This document shows positions 35,294 to 45,236 of a DNA stretch of 64,000 nucleotides, in pieces. The notes beneath the pieces were generated by a model, which ran no database searches, had not been told where the DNA came from, and saw only the letters and a list, made by a program, of their open reading frames with translations. Each line of letters begins with the position of its first letter. Within the stretch, counting starts at the first letter, position 1. A program made the position numbers and the translations under genes. This DNA is from Myxococcus xanthus (GTDB lineage Bacteria > Myxococcota > Myxococcia > Myxococcales > Myxococcaceae), in assembly GCF_900106535.1 (NCBI RefSeq), contig NZ_FNOH01000016.1, forward strand, positions 1 through 64,000, given 5' to 3'.

Positions 35294-35629
35294 CTAACAC
35301 CCACTCCCCCCCGCACCCCTCCGCTCACCGTCCCCCTGCTCCCATGCCTGTCCGAGCTGCGACGGGTCAACCTGGCCCGCCTTTCCGCGAAAGGCCCTAC
35401 CAAACGCCTTCCGCTTCAGCGCTGCCGTCAGACAACCGGCACCGCACAGGTAGGCGCCCCGTCCTGGCAGCCGCCTTTTCCTGTCCACCTCGATGGCGCC
35501 TCCGGGCCCTATCACGAACCGGGTCAGTTCCGCCTGTTGTCGCCGCGACCCGCATCCGACGCACGTCCGGACCGGACCTGACCCCGCATTCTGAACTTCC
35601 GGCCTGGGCCGGCCAGCCGGGCGCCGCAC
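35294..35629 (-). CDS. ylxR: YlxR family (DUF448) RNA-binding protein
   Basis: A 111-residue protein. GTG 35629 is chosen: it lies 19 nt after the nusA stop and GGGAGG is a few nt upstream. An ATG at 35683 would overlap nusA by 35 nt and add 18 residues. Motifs are RTCVGCGSRRQQAELTRFV (the GRGAR-type family has a C..C and L.R pattern), GRGAYLCGAGCL and KRKAFGRAFR. YlxR proteins bind RNA; their role is only partly known (RNase P regulation in Bacillus). Located between nusA and infB as usual. Confidence 0.85.
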   Translation of the reverse strand: MRRPAGRPRPEVQNAGSGPVRTCVGCGSRRQQAELTRFVIGPGGAIEVDRKRRLPGRGAYLCGAGCLTAALKRKAFGRAFRGKAGQVDPSQLGQAWEQGDGERRGAGGSGC

Positions 35630-35648
35630 GTCCCCTCCCTCGCTTAGC

Positions 35649-37349
<1,701 letters not shown>

Positions 37350-37411
37350 GGTCTTCTCCTAAAAGGGTCCACGGGCGCCCTCGCGCGGAGGGGCACCCTG
37401 TATGTCGACGT

Positions 37412-37897
37412 CTAGAACTGGAACTCCAGGTTCGCCTTGGCGATGTCCTTGAAGAGGATGTGGAAGGTTCCGGCCCCTTCCACCTCCACCGAGATGCCGT
37501 CGCCTGCCACCTCGGTCAGCGTGCCGGTGAAGTTCTTGCGCGGGGGCTCTCCCACCGGGCCGAACGTCTTCACCTTCACCTGCTGTCCCTTCACCCGCTC
37601 GAAGTGCGTCGGCTTCCTCAGCGGACGGTCCACCCCGGGGCTGGAAACCTCCAGGTTGTACTCGTGGGGGATGAAGTCCTCCACGTCGAGCGACGGATCC
37701 ACCGCGCGCGACACCTGGGTGCACTCGTCCAGCCCTACGCGGCCACCCGGCTTGTCGATGAACAACCGGAGCACCCAGCCCTCGCGCTCCCGGAGGAATT
37801 CCAGGTCCACGAGCTCCAGGCCTTCACCCGCGACAATGGGCTCGAGCAGGGCCAAGGCCCGCTCCTCCACCGTCTGCTTGAGGTTCTTCTCCGACAT
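37412..37897 (-). CDS. rimP: Ribosome maturation factor RimP
   Basis: 161 residues from ATG 37897 (the frame opens earlier at 38020, but the RimP alignment starts at MSEKNLKQTVEERALALLEP). VDLEFLREREGWVLRLFID, SRAVDPSLDVEDFIPHEYNLEVSSPGVDRPL and a C-terminal SH3-like domain are typical. It is needed for 30S maturation. It starts the rimP-nusA-infB operon. Confidence 0.95.
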   Translation of the reverse strand: MSEKNLKQTVEERALALLEPIVAGEGLELVDLEFLREREGWVLRLFIDKPGGRVGLDECTQVSRAVDPSLDVEDFIPHEYNLEVSSPGVDRPLRKPTHFERVKGQQVKVKTFGPVGEPPRKNFTGTLTEVAGDGISVEVEGAGTFHILFKDIAKANLEFQF

Positions 37898-37923
37898 AAG
37901 CGGGAAACCAGTCTCCAAAAACA

Positions 37924-37952
37924 CGAAAAGCGGGCACGCGGCCCACTTTTCG
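37924..37952. promoter_or_regulatory. 29-bp dyad upstream of rimP
   Basis: CGAAAAG.GGGC then GCCC.CTTTTCG form an imperfect palindrome (7 + 4 bp arms, one mismatch, 5-nt centre), 27-55 nt upstream of the rimP start. It could be an operator or an mRNA leader hairpin for the operon. Confidence 0.4.
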
Positions 37953-38104
37953 AAGTGCTTCATCGAAAAATGTCGGGGCGTCCGTAGCACACGCCCCGTC
38001 GGGGTGTAAAGGAAGGACACGCCCTCCTACTCCGGGCGAAACCCGCCCGGCAGGGCGAGGAATTCCCAGGGGTTCCGAGGCCCCATGGGGGTTATAACGC
38101 GCCC

Positions 38105-38908
38105 ATGCACCTCATCGCCGCCGCGCAGATGGTGTCCACCGCCGACAAGGCCCACAACCTGGAAGCCGCGACCCGGCTCGTCCGGCGCGCCGTCGCACTG
38201 GGTGCCCGGCTGGTGGGCCTCCCCGAGAACTTCTCCTGGATGGGGCCAGAGCCCGAGCGGCAGGACGCCGCCGAGGGGCTCGACGGTCCGACGCTGTCCC
38301 AGATGGCCAGCCTGGCCCGGGAGCTGAAGGTGACGCTGCTGGCCGGCAGCGTGCTGGAGACGGGCGCGCCGGGTGGGCGCCTCTACAACACCAGCGTCCT
38401 CTTCGGCCCCGGCGGCGAGCGGCTGGCCGTGTACCGGAAAATCCACCTCTTCGACGTCGAGGTGGGAGATGGTGCGACCTATCAGGAGTCCGCGGCGGTG
38501 GCGCCGGGGACGGAGGTGGTCTCCGCGGAGACGGAGGTCGGCCGGCTGGGGCTATCCGTCTGCTACGACCTGCGATTCCCCGAACTGTACCGGCGGCTGT
38601 CCCGCGAAGGCGCCACGCTGCTGGCGGTCCCGGCGGCCTTCACCCTCATGACGGGCAAGGACCACTGGGAAGTGCTCCTGCGGGCCCGCGCCATCGAGAA
38701 CCAGGCGTACGTGCTGGCGCCCGCTCAGGGAGGACGGCACTCCGCCAACCGCGTCACCTATGGCCACGCCCTGGTGGTGGACCCGTGGGGCCTGGTGACT
38801 GCGCGGGCCTCCGAGGGAGAGGGGCTCGCGCTGGCGCCGGTGGACCCGGAGCTGCAAGCGCGCATCCGACGCAACCTCCCCTGCCTGGAGCACCGCCGTT
38901 TGAACTAG
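38105..38908 (+). CDS. Nitrilase-superfamily carbon-nitrogen hydrolase (Nit1/omega-amidase-like)
   Basis: A 267-residue enzyme with the Glu-Lys-Cys triad at Glu41 (LPENFSWMG), Lys112 (YRKIHLFD) and Cys153 (SVCYDLRFPELYRRL). The sequence around CYDLRFPE places it in the Nit/omega-amidase (deaminated-glutathione amidase) branch, which repairs off-pathway transamination products. Substrate assignment is inference. The promoter-like TATAAC at 38093-38098 is only 6 nt before the ATG, so the message may be leaderless. Confidence 0.9.
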   Translation: MHLIAAAQMVSTADKAHNLEAATRLVRRAVALGARLVGLPENFSWMGPEPERQDAAEGLDGPTLSQMASLARELKVTLLAGSVLETGAPGGRLYNTSVLFGPGGERLAVYRKIHLFDVEVGDGATYQESAAVAPGTEVVSAETEVGRLGLSVCYDLRFPELYRRLSREGATLLAVPAAFTLMTGKDHWEVLLRARAIENQAYVLAPAQGGRHSANRVTYGHALVVDPWGLVTARASEGEGLALAPVDPELQARIRRNLPCLEHRRLN

Positions 38909-38980
38909 CGTGCGTGTACCCAGGCCCGCCCCCCCTCGGGTCCACCTTCGATAGACTTCGGGTCCCCCGGAACTCCTCTC

Positions 38981-39457
38981 GTGAACGGACGACGCTGGTC
39001 TCCCATGTTGCTTGCGCTCGCGCTTTCGGCCCTCCCCGCCGGCTGCACCGCCGATGAGCGTCCGTCCGCGCCCGACGCGGCAACGCCTCCCACAGTGGCC
39101 ACGCACCGCGCACACCTGCGAGCCATGAAGGGCGGCGTCCAAATCAAGCGCGCCACGGCCGACGAGTGGAGCCCCGCCCGGGAAGGCCAGCCGCTCTACG
39201 AGAATGACAAGGTCCGCACCGAGGCGGGCGCCGGCACCGACATCGTCTTCGCCGCCAACGGCAGCACGGTGCACCTCACCGGGGACTCGCTCATCAGCAT
39301 CGCGGAGACGCGCACCCGCCCCGGCCAGCAGCGCACGGACCTCACCGTGTTGCGGGGCCGCATCGACGCGGAGCTGGAGAAGCCCGCCACCCAGTCCCTG
39401 TCCGTCACCACGCCGTCCGCCACCATCCAGGCGGGAAGGGAGATTGTCTTCCAATGA
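38981..39457 (+). CDS. FecR-like domain lipoprotein
   Basis: A 158-residue protein starting at GTG 38981. The signal ends in lipobox PAGC (~residue 22). The rest is a FecR-type beta-helical domain (MKGGVQIKR... LYENDKVRTEAGAGTDIVFAANGSTVHL...GRIDAELEK), which in many proteobacteria binds surface ligands or acts in envelope signalling. Its stop overlaps the next start (ATGA), so it is coupled with the LysM-like gene. Confidence 0.85.
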   Translation: MNGRRWSPMLLALALSALPAGCTADERPSAPDAATPPTVATHRAHLRAMKGGVQIKRATADEWSPAREGQPLYENDKVRTEAGAGTDIVFAANGSTVHLTGDSLISIAETRTRPGQQRTDLTVLRGRIDAELEKPATQSLSVTTPSATIQAGREIVFQ

Positions 39458-40350
39458 AGGCGGCGCTCCTCCTCCTCACATGGCTGGGCACGACGCCCCC
39501 GGGCACCGTGGTGGTGGGCCCCAACGAATCCCTGCGCCAGGTGGCCCAGCGCACCCTGGGCGACGCGCGCGCCGCGGAGGAACTGCGCGCACTCAACGGA
39601 CTTTCCTCGGACGACGTGGCGGCGGGGACCCGGCTGAAGGTGCCCGGCCACGAGCGCGTGCTGGCGCAGAAGGCCCTGGAGACGGCGCGCACGCTGGTGG
39701 CCAGCTCGAAGGATGCGAGCGTCCCCCCAGCGGCCTCCTCCCGGCTGAAGGTCGCGGAGTCCCATTTCCGCGAGGCGCGCTACACGCAGGCGGCCTCGGA
39801 GGCCAATGCCGTGGGGAAGCTGGTGGCGGCAGACCGCTCGCCGCAGTCCTCCGCGTTCACCGTGGAAGTGGGCGACGGCGACAGCACCACCGTCACCGTG
39901 AAGCACGGCCCGCCGGTCCGCGTGGAGGCCGAGGGCGTCGCCCAGCCCGTCGCCAAGGGTGAATCCATCCGCGTGGAGAAGGGCCATCCGCCCCCCGCGC
40001 CCCTTCGACCGCTGGTGGCCCCCAGCCCCGGGCAGCCGGAGGATTCCGCGCGCCTGAAGCGACGCCCCGACCGGGACGGGCACCTGGGCCCGGTGAAGCT
40101 GACCTGGGAGGCTGTACGGGGCGCGGAACGTTATGAAGTGGAAGTGTCGCGCGCGCAGGAGCAACGCGCCGTCTTCACGCAGACAGTCACCAGCCTGGAA
40201 GCGAAGCTGCCAGTGCTACCCGCGGGAAGCTACCGGTGGACGGTGCGCGCGGTGGGCCCCGCGGGTCCGTCCGAGCCCAGCGCGCCCAGGCACTTCGAGC
40301 TGGTGTCCGAGCGCCTCAAACTCGAAGTGAAGAAGGGCCAGTGGCAGTAA
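39454..40350 (+). CDS. LysM and fibronectin-III-like envelope protein
   Basis: A 298-residue protein with a short signal. Residues ~18-65 form a LysM-like module (VVVGPNESLRQVAQRTLGDARAAEELRALNGLSSDDVAAGTRLKVP), expected to bind peptidoglycan. A helical middle region and a C-terminal fibronectin type III-like repeat (VKLTWEAVRGAERYEVEVSR... LPAGSYRWTVRAV) follow. It overlaps the FecR lipoprotein gene and precedes the HD-GYP gene by 19 nt. FecR + LysM combinations occur in myxobacterial envelope operons. Confidence 0.8.
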   Translation: MKAALLLLTWLGTTPPGTVVVGPNESLRQVAQRTLGDARAAEELRALNGLSSDDVAAGTRLKVPGHERVLAQKALETARTLVASSKDASVPPAASSRLKVAESHFREARYTQAASEANAVGKLVAADRSPQSSAFTVEVGDGDSTTVTVKHGPPVRVEAEGVAQPVAKGESIRVEKGHPPPAPLRPLVAPSPGQPEDSARLKRRPDRDGHLGPVKLTWEAVRGAERYEVEVSRAQEQRAVFTQTVTSLEAKLPVLPAGSYRWTVRAVGPAGPSEPSAPRHFELVSERLKLEVKKGQWQ

Positions 40351-40369
40351 CCCCTGGAGGAGCCACGCC

Positions 40370-42076
40370 GTGCGCCTGTTCAAAGCCATCCTCCTGTTGA
40401 TGCTGGTGGTGGGCGTCGTCCCCACGCTGATGGTGGGGTGGCTCTCCGTCTCCCACACCCGGGAGCTCCTGGTGCGCGACGCCCAGGAACTGGCACAGGA
40501 GCGCGTGAAGCAGCTGCGCCTCAAGGCCGAAATCTTCCTCGGCGAGCCCACCGACGCGGTGCTGGGCCTGGCCCGCGTGCCCGGCTTCTTCGGCCTGCCA
40601 TTGGAAGCGCAGCAGACACACCTGGCCTCGGTGCTCAACCAGCGGCGCGATGTGCTGGCGCTCACCGTGTTCGACGCCAACCGCCAGCGGCTGCCGGGAC
40701 TCCAGGCCTTCTCCAAGCACGACGTGCCGCCCACCGCGCTGGCCGGGCATGAGGAGCGCGCGCGGGCGCTGCTCGAGAACATCGAGGGCGTGCGCTACGC
40801 GGACGTGGTGAAGGACCCGCAGGGTAGCGAGCCGGTGCTGACGCTGGCCTTCCCGCTGGGCGAGCCCGTCCGGGGGTACATCGCGGCGGACCTGTCCCTG
40901 GCCGACCTGCGGAAGATGCTGGAGCAGGAGCGCGTGGGCAGCACCGGCTTCGCGTATCTGGCGGACCGTCACGGTCACCTCGTGGCGGGCGGTGGCGGCG
41001 TCGCCGGCCTGGGCGAGGACGTGGCGCAGCGCGGCCCGGTGGCGCACCTGCTGAAGCAGTTGGTGGGCAAGTCGGACATGGAGCTGTTCCACGTCGGCAA
41101 CTTCGGCGAGGGCCGGGACGCGGTGGTGGCCGCGTACACGGTGCTGCCCGAGACGGGCTGGGCCATCGTCTCCGAGCAACCCGTGGAGCACGCCTACCGT
41201 CAGGTGGACACCATGGAACAGCGCATCCTCCTGGGTTTGGGGGCGGCCATCCTGGTGGCGGTGGTGCTGGCGGCGCTCTTCTCGCGGAACCTCACCCGGC
41301 CGCTCAAGGGATTCATCAGCGGCGCGCTGGAGCTGGCACACGGCAAGTTCGGCGTCGAGGTGGACATCAAGCAGAAGAACGAGCTGGGCGAGCTGGCGCA
41401 GACGTTCAACTACATGAGCAAGCAGCTGCTCGCGTACGACATGGAGAACCGCGGCCTCTACGAGAGCCTGGAGAAGGGCTACCTGGAGACCATCGTCGCG
41501 CTGGCGAACTCCATCGATTCGAAGGACGCGTACACCCGTGGCCACAGCCAGCGCGTGGGCGACGTCTCGGTGCAGATTGGCCGGGAGATGAAGCTCACCG
41601 AGCGCGAGCTGCGGCAGTTGCAGTACGGCGGCATCCTCCACGACATCGGGAAGATTGGCATCGTGGAGTCCATCCTCTGCAAGCAGACGCGGCTGACGGA
41701 CCAGGAGATGGACATCATGCGCGAGCACCCCGCCATCGGTGACGCCATCATCGGTCCGGTGAGCTTCCTGGGCGCGGTGCGCGCGTGCGTCCGCCACCAC
41801 CATGAGCGCTGGGACGGCACCGGCTACCCGGACAAGCTCAAGGGCGAGGACATTCCCCTGCTGGCCCGCATCGTCGCGTGTGCGGATACCTTCGACGCCT
41901 GCACCTCCACCCGCCCGTACCAGAAGGCCATGCCGCTGGAGAAGGCGATGGAAATCCTCGACAACCTCAGCGGCGCCCAGTTGGACCCGAAGGTCGTCCA
42001 GGCCCTGAAGCAGGTGCTGGCGAAGCAGGGCGTGCGGCTGGAGGGCCACCGGCTGCCCGTGAAGCTCGCCTCCTGA
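40370..42076 (+). CDS. Membrane HD-GYP phosphodiesterase with sensor and HAMP domains
   Basis: 568 residues from GTG 40370. Two membrane helices (about 3-23 and ~285-307) flank a periplasmic dCache-like sensor. HAMP (LTRPLKGFISGALELAHGKFG) follows, then HD-GYP (about 370-555) with GHSQRV, HDIGK (~424), HHERWDGTGYP (~480). The canonical GYP motif indicates c-di-GMP hydrolysis. It is likely a ligand-controlled c-di-GMP phosphodiesterase co-expressed with the FecR and LysM proteins. Confidence 0.92.
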   Translation: MRLFKAILLLMLVVGVVPTLMVGWLSVSHTRELLVRDAQELAQERVKQLRLKAEIFLGEPTDAVLGLARVPGFFGLPLEAQQTHLASVLNQRRDVLALTVFDANRQRLPGLQAFSKHDVPPTALAGHEERARALLENIEGVRYADVVKDPQGSEPVLTLAFPLGEPVRGYIAADLSLADLRKMLEQERVGSTGFAYLADRHGHLVAGGGGVAGLGEDVAQRGPVAHLLKQLVGKSDMELFHVGNFGEGRDAVVAAYTVLPETGWAIVSEQPVEHAYRQVDTMEQRILLGLGAAILVAVVLAALFSRNLTRPLKGFISGALELAHGKFGVEVDIKQKNELGELAQTFNYMSKQLLAYDMENRGLYESLEKGYLETIVALANSIDSKDAYTRGHSQRVGDVSVQIGREMKLTERELRQLQYGGILHDIGKIGIVESILCKQTRLTDQEMDIMREHPAIGDAIIGPVSFLGAVRACVRHHHERWDGTGYPDKLKGEDIPLLARIVACADTFDACTSTRPYQKAMPLEKAMEILDNLSGAQLDPKVVQALKQVLAKQGVRLEGHRLPVKLAS

Positions 42077-42132
42077 CGGCCGAAGGATGGTAGGGAGGGC
42101 GCAAGACTGTTGAGACTCTGGAAGGTGAAACG

Positions 42133-42471
42133 TTGAGCTTCTGGGACCGCATCAAGCCCGCCCCCCCAGCCGTCACCGCGACGGACGCACAGTTGTCCTC
42201 GGATGGCGTGCGCCTGGACCTGACGTGGGACGACGGGGTGAAGACGGACGCCACCGCACAGGTGCTGCGCCAGCAGTGCCCCTGCGCCGCGTGCGTGGAC
42301 GAATGGACGAACAAGCGGACGCTGGACCCGTCGAAGGTCCCCGCCGACCTTCGCATCAAGCAGGTGCAGCCCGTGGGCAACTACGCGCTGGCCTTCAGCT
42401 TCAGCGACGGCCACACCACCGGCATCTATCCCTGGAAGCTGCTGCGCGACATCACCCAGCCCGCCGCCTGA
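42133..42471 (+). CDS. DUF971 (GBBH-like N-terminal) protein
   Basis: A 112-residue protein using TTG 42133 with GAAGGTG just upstream. DLTWDDGVKTDATAQVLRQQCPCAACVDEWT has the CxCAxC signature of DUF971, the N-terminal domain of gamma-butyrobetaine hydroxylase found alone in bacteria beside Fe-S and molybdopterin genes. Function is unknown. It immediately precedes the kinase gene with an 8-nt gap. Confidence 0.85.
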   Translation: MSFWDRIKPAPPAVTATDAQLSSDGVRLDLTWDDGVKTDATAQVLRQQCPCAACVDEWTNKRTLDPSKVPADLRIKQVQPVGNYALAFSFSDGHTTGIYPWKLLRDITQPAA

Positions 42472-42478
42472 GCGCCCC

Positions 42479-44188
42479 GTGAACGAACGCTACCGGCTCG
42501 TTCGTCCGCTGGCCTCTGGAGGCATGGCGGAGCTCTTCCTCGGCGTCGCGCGCGGCGCGGAGGGATTCGAGCGGCCGGTGGCCATCAAGCGGGTGCTCCC
42601 CCACCTGGCTCGCGAGCCGGACATCGCGCGCATGTTCCTGGCCGAGGCCCGGCTGGCCACGCTGCTGCAACACCAGAACATCGCCACCGTCCATGACGTG
42701 GGCCAGGGCCCCGAAGGGCTCTTCCTGGTGATGGAGCTGGTGGACGGGTGGGATTTGGGCGTGCTGCTACGCTCGGCCGCGCGCCTGGGCGTGCGCTTCC
42801 CTCCGCACCTGGCCGCCTTCATCGTCCATCAGGCCCTGGCGGGGCTCGGTCATGCATACCGGAAGGTGCATGACGGGCGGCCAGTGATGGTGGCCCACCG
42901 CGACGTGTCGCCCTCCAACGTACTGGTGTCTCGCGAGGGCGAGGTGAAGCTGACGGACTTCGGCATCGCGCGGATGGCCGGCCCGGCCCACACCGCGCCC
43001 GGCGTCTTCCGAGGGAAGGAGGCGTACACCGCGCCCGAGGTGCTGCAAGGCGCTCCCGCCACCGCCGCGAGCGACCAGTTCTCCCTGGGCATCGTGTTCT
43101 ACGAGCTGCTCACGGGGCAGCATCCGTTCCACACCGAGAAGGACGCGAGCGCGGTGACCTACGCCATCCTGACGCGGCCGGTGGAGCCACCACAGGGCGT
43201 GCCCACACCCCTGGCGGGCGCCGTCATGCGCATGCTGGCGAGGGCGCCCCAGGAGCGCTTCCACTCGCCGGAGTCACTGGCCGAAGGCTTTGCCCGGTGG
43301 TTGGCCCAAGTCGGCGAGCCCGCGACGTCTCAGACGCTGGCCGCGTTCCTTCGCGGGCTGGGATTGCCGCCGCCCCTGAGTGAACAGGCAGCGGCTTCCA
43401 GGCGCCCCGTGACGCAGGCACAGGCTGACGCGGGTTCGCTGGCGATGGCCGTGCATGCGCCGTCGCCCGCCGAGGCCGCTGCGTCGGAAGAAGAGCCTCT
43501 CTCCATGCCGGGCGGCGCGGCGCTCAGCGTCAGTGGGCGGATGGTGCATCACTGCCCTCGATGCAACCACGTGCTCTCCTCGCCCCAAGCCCGGTGCTCA
43601 CACTGCGCGATGTGGCCGGATGCCTCGACCGGCGCGGCGGCAACGCCTCGCACGCCCACCGCTCCGGGCGCCTTCGCTCCATCCGCGGGCGTCGAGCTCA
43701 CCGCGCATCAGACGCTCGCGGAGAGTGTCCCCCAGACGCACGTCACGCCGGGCGCGAAGAGCGTGCTCCAGACCGACGCAGATGCACTGGAGCTGGCGGA
43801 GCGCCCGCCCTCGCCAGCGAGCGACTGGCCCGATGAGGCGGCCCTCCTCCGGCGCTCGCGCCTGAAACGGGCACTGGGGCTGCTGCTCGTGGCGCTGCTG
43901 GTGGGCACCGGCATCTGGCTGTGGCCTCAGCGCTCCACCCTGCTCATTCGGGTGATGTCGGCGACGGGGCTCCGCCTGTCGGCCCCGATGCTGCGCATCG
44001 ACAGCGACCCGCCTGGAGCCACCGTCTGGGTCCGAGACGCGGAGCTGGGGACGACGCCCCTGCTGCTCGAGAACCGCTATCCAGCGGGGCGCGTCCCCAT
44101 CCAGGTCCGGCTCAAAGGCCACCGCACATGGAAGGGGACGTTCTCCGGCGGCGAGGCCGCTCACATCGAGGCGAAGCTGAAGCGCTGA
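42479..44188 (+). CDS. Ser/Thr protein kinase with zinc ribbon and PEGA domain
   Basis: 569 residues (GTG start). The kinase domain (about 4-280) has LASGGMAELFLG, Lys37 (VAIK), HRDVSPSN (140-147) and DFG (160-162), so it is predicted active. Residues ~350-375 carry a two-CxxC zinc ribbon (CPRCNHVL... ARCSHC). A membrane helix lies at ~465-480 (ALGLLLVALLVGTGIWLWP), and a PEGA domain (LRIDSDPPGATVWVRDAELG) at the C-terminus, outside. This Pkn type is typical of myxobacteria. Ligand and targets are unknown. Confidence 0.92.
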   Translation: MNERYRLVRPLASGGMAELFLGVARGAEGFERPVAIKRVLPHLAREPDIARMFLAEARLATLLQHQNIATVHDVGQGPEGLFLVMELVDGWDLGVLLRSAARLGVRFPPHLAAFIVHQALAGLGHAYRKVHDGRPVMVAHRDVSPSNVLVSREGEVKLTDFGIARMAGPAHTAPGVFRGKEAYTAPEVLQGAPATAASDQFSLGIVFYELLTGQHPFHTEKDASAVTYAILTRPVEPPQGVPTPLAGAVMRMLARAPQERFHSPESLAEGFARWLAQVGEPATSQTLAAFLRGLGLPPPLSEQAAASRRPVTQAQADAGSLAMAVHAPSPAEAAASEEEPLSMPGGAALSVSGRMVHHCPRCNHVLSSPQARCSHCAMWPDASTGAAATPRTPTAPGAFAPSAGVELTAHQTLAESVPQTHVTPGAKSVLQTDADALELAERPPSPASDWPDEAALLRRSRLKRALGLLLVALLVGTGIWLWPQRSTLLIRVMSATGLRLSAPMLRIDSDPPGATVWVRDAELGTTPLLLENRYPAGRVPIQVRLKGHRTWKGTFSGGEAAHIEAKLKR

Positions 44189-44195
44189 ACGCGCC

Positions 44196-44714
44196 TCACT
44201 TCACCAGGCGCAGATGACCACGACGCGGCGGCGGCTCGTCCGGCGGTCCGTCCGCGGGCGGAACATCGGCGGGCGGCTCATCGCGCCGTTCGCCCTGCAC
44301 TTCCCGGAGGAAGGTGCGCGGGCGCTCCGCGGCCACCGGCACGGGAGCGACGGGCAAGGGCTGCGCCGGACGTGACGCGGCCGTCTGCTGGAGCAACTCC
44401 GGCGGCATGTCCTCCGGGTACATCCAGAACTCCTTCGTCACGTGGCTGGCGATGGCGAACAACGCCGACCACGGCACCGCGATGGTGAAGCGCGAGCCGG
44501 AGAAGCTCAGCGTGGAGCGCACGCCCCACTCGCCCACCGTGAGGTCCGGTGGGTCGAACCGGTACGAGAGATTGAGGCGCAGGTGCGCCTCCGTCTTGAC
44601 GGAGGCTGGGACGAGCACGCCCGGACGACGCGCGTCCAGGTGAATCATCACCATGCCCTGGTCGAGCGCGGCCAGCAGCCGCTCCTTCTTGTCGAGAACC
44701 TTCTTGTCGTCCAT
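44196..44714 (-). CDS. sspB: SspB-like ClpXP adaptor
   Basis: 172 residues. The N-terminal ~115 residues are an SspB fold (VMIHLDARRPGVLVPASV, LSYRFDPPDLTVGEWGVRSTLSF, VPWSALFAIASH). The Pro/Glu-rich tail ends in LRLVK, the type of short tail that binds ClpX. SspB delivers ssrA-tagged proteins to ClpXP. The gene is 33 nt from smpB and 7 nt from the convergent kinase gene, consistent with a trans-translation module. Confidence 0.88.
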   Translation of the reverse strand: MDDKKVLDKKERLLAALDQGMVMIHLDARRPGVLVPASVKTEAHLRLNLSYRFDPPDLTVGEWGVRSTLSFSGSRFTIAVPWSALFAIASHVTKEFWMYPEDMPPELLQQTAASRPAQPLPVAPVPVAAERPRTFLREVQGERRDEPPADVPPADGPPDEPPPRRGHLRLVK

Positions 44715-44747
44715 CGGTGTACGGCGAAAGAACTTCGGGCGCCCCTC

Positions 44748-45236
44748 TCAACGTCGGCGCATCGCCCGGTCCATCTCCCGCTTCGTCTCCCGCTCCTTGA
44801 TGTCGTGGCGCCGGTCCTCATGCGTCTTGCCCCGGCAGAGCCCCAGCTCCACCTTGGCACGGCCGTTCCTGAAGTACAGCACAAGCGGGATGATCGAATA
44901 ACCCCGCTCACGCACCTTCGCCGTCCAACGGTCGATTTCTCCTCGGTGCATCAACAACTTGCGACCCCGAGTGGGAAGGTGGTCGAAGAAGCTCGCCGCC
45001 TTGTAGGAGCCGATGTTCGCGTTGAGCAGGAAGAGCTCGTCCCCCTTGGGGAGCGCGTAGGCGTCCGACAGATTGGCGATTCCGTCTCGCAGAGACTTCA
45101 CCTCGCTTCCCGTGAGCGCCAGCCCGGCCTCCACCTTTTCGTCGACCGTGTAGTCGAAACGCGCACGACGGTTTTCCGCGATGACTCTCACGCCGGGCTC
45201 ACTGCCCACTCCCTTTGACTTCCCTCCGGATGTCAT
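44748..45236 (-). CDS. smpB: tmRNA-binding protein SmpB
   Basis: A 162-residue SmpB with VIAENRRARFDY, LALTGSEVKSLRDG, LLLHRGEI-type LLMHRGEID, YSIIPLVLYF and the basic Lys/Arg-rich tail (KTHEDRRHDIKERETKREMDR) that mimics mRNA in the decoding centre. It binds tmRNA and delivers it to stalled ribosomes. Its first codons overlap the panC stop (ATGA). Confidence 0.97.
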   Translation of the reverse strand: MTSGGKSKGVGSEPGVRVIAENRRARFDYTVDEKVEAGLALTGSEVKSLRDGIANLSDAYALPKGDELFLLNANIGSYKAASFFDHLPTRGRKLLMHRGEIDRWTAKVRERGYSIIPLVLYFRNGRAKVELGLCRGKTHEDRRHDIKERETKREMDRAMRRR

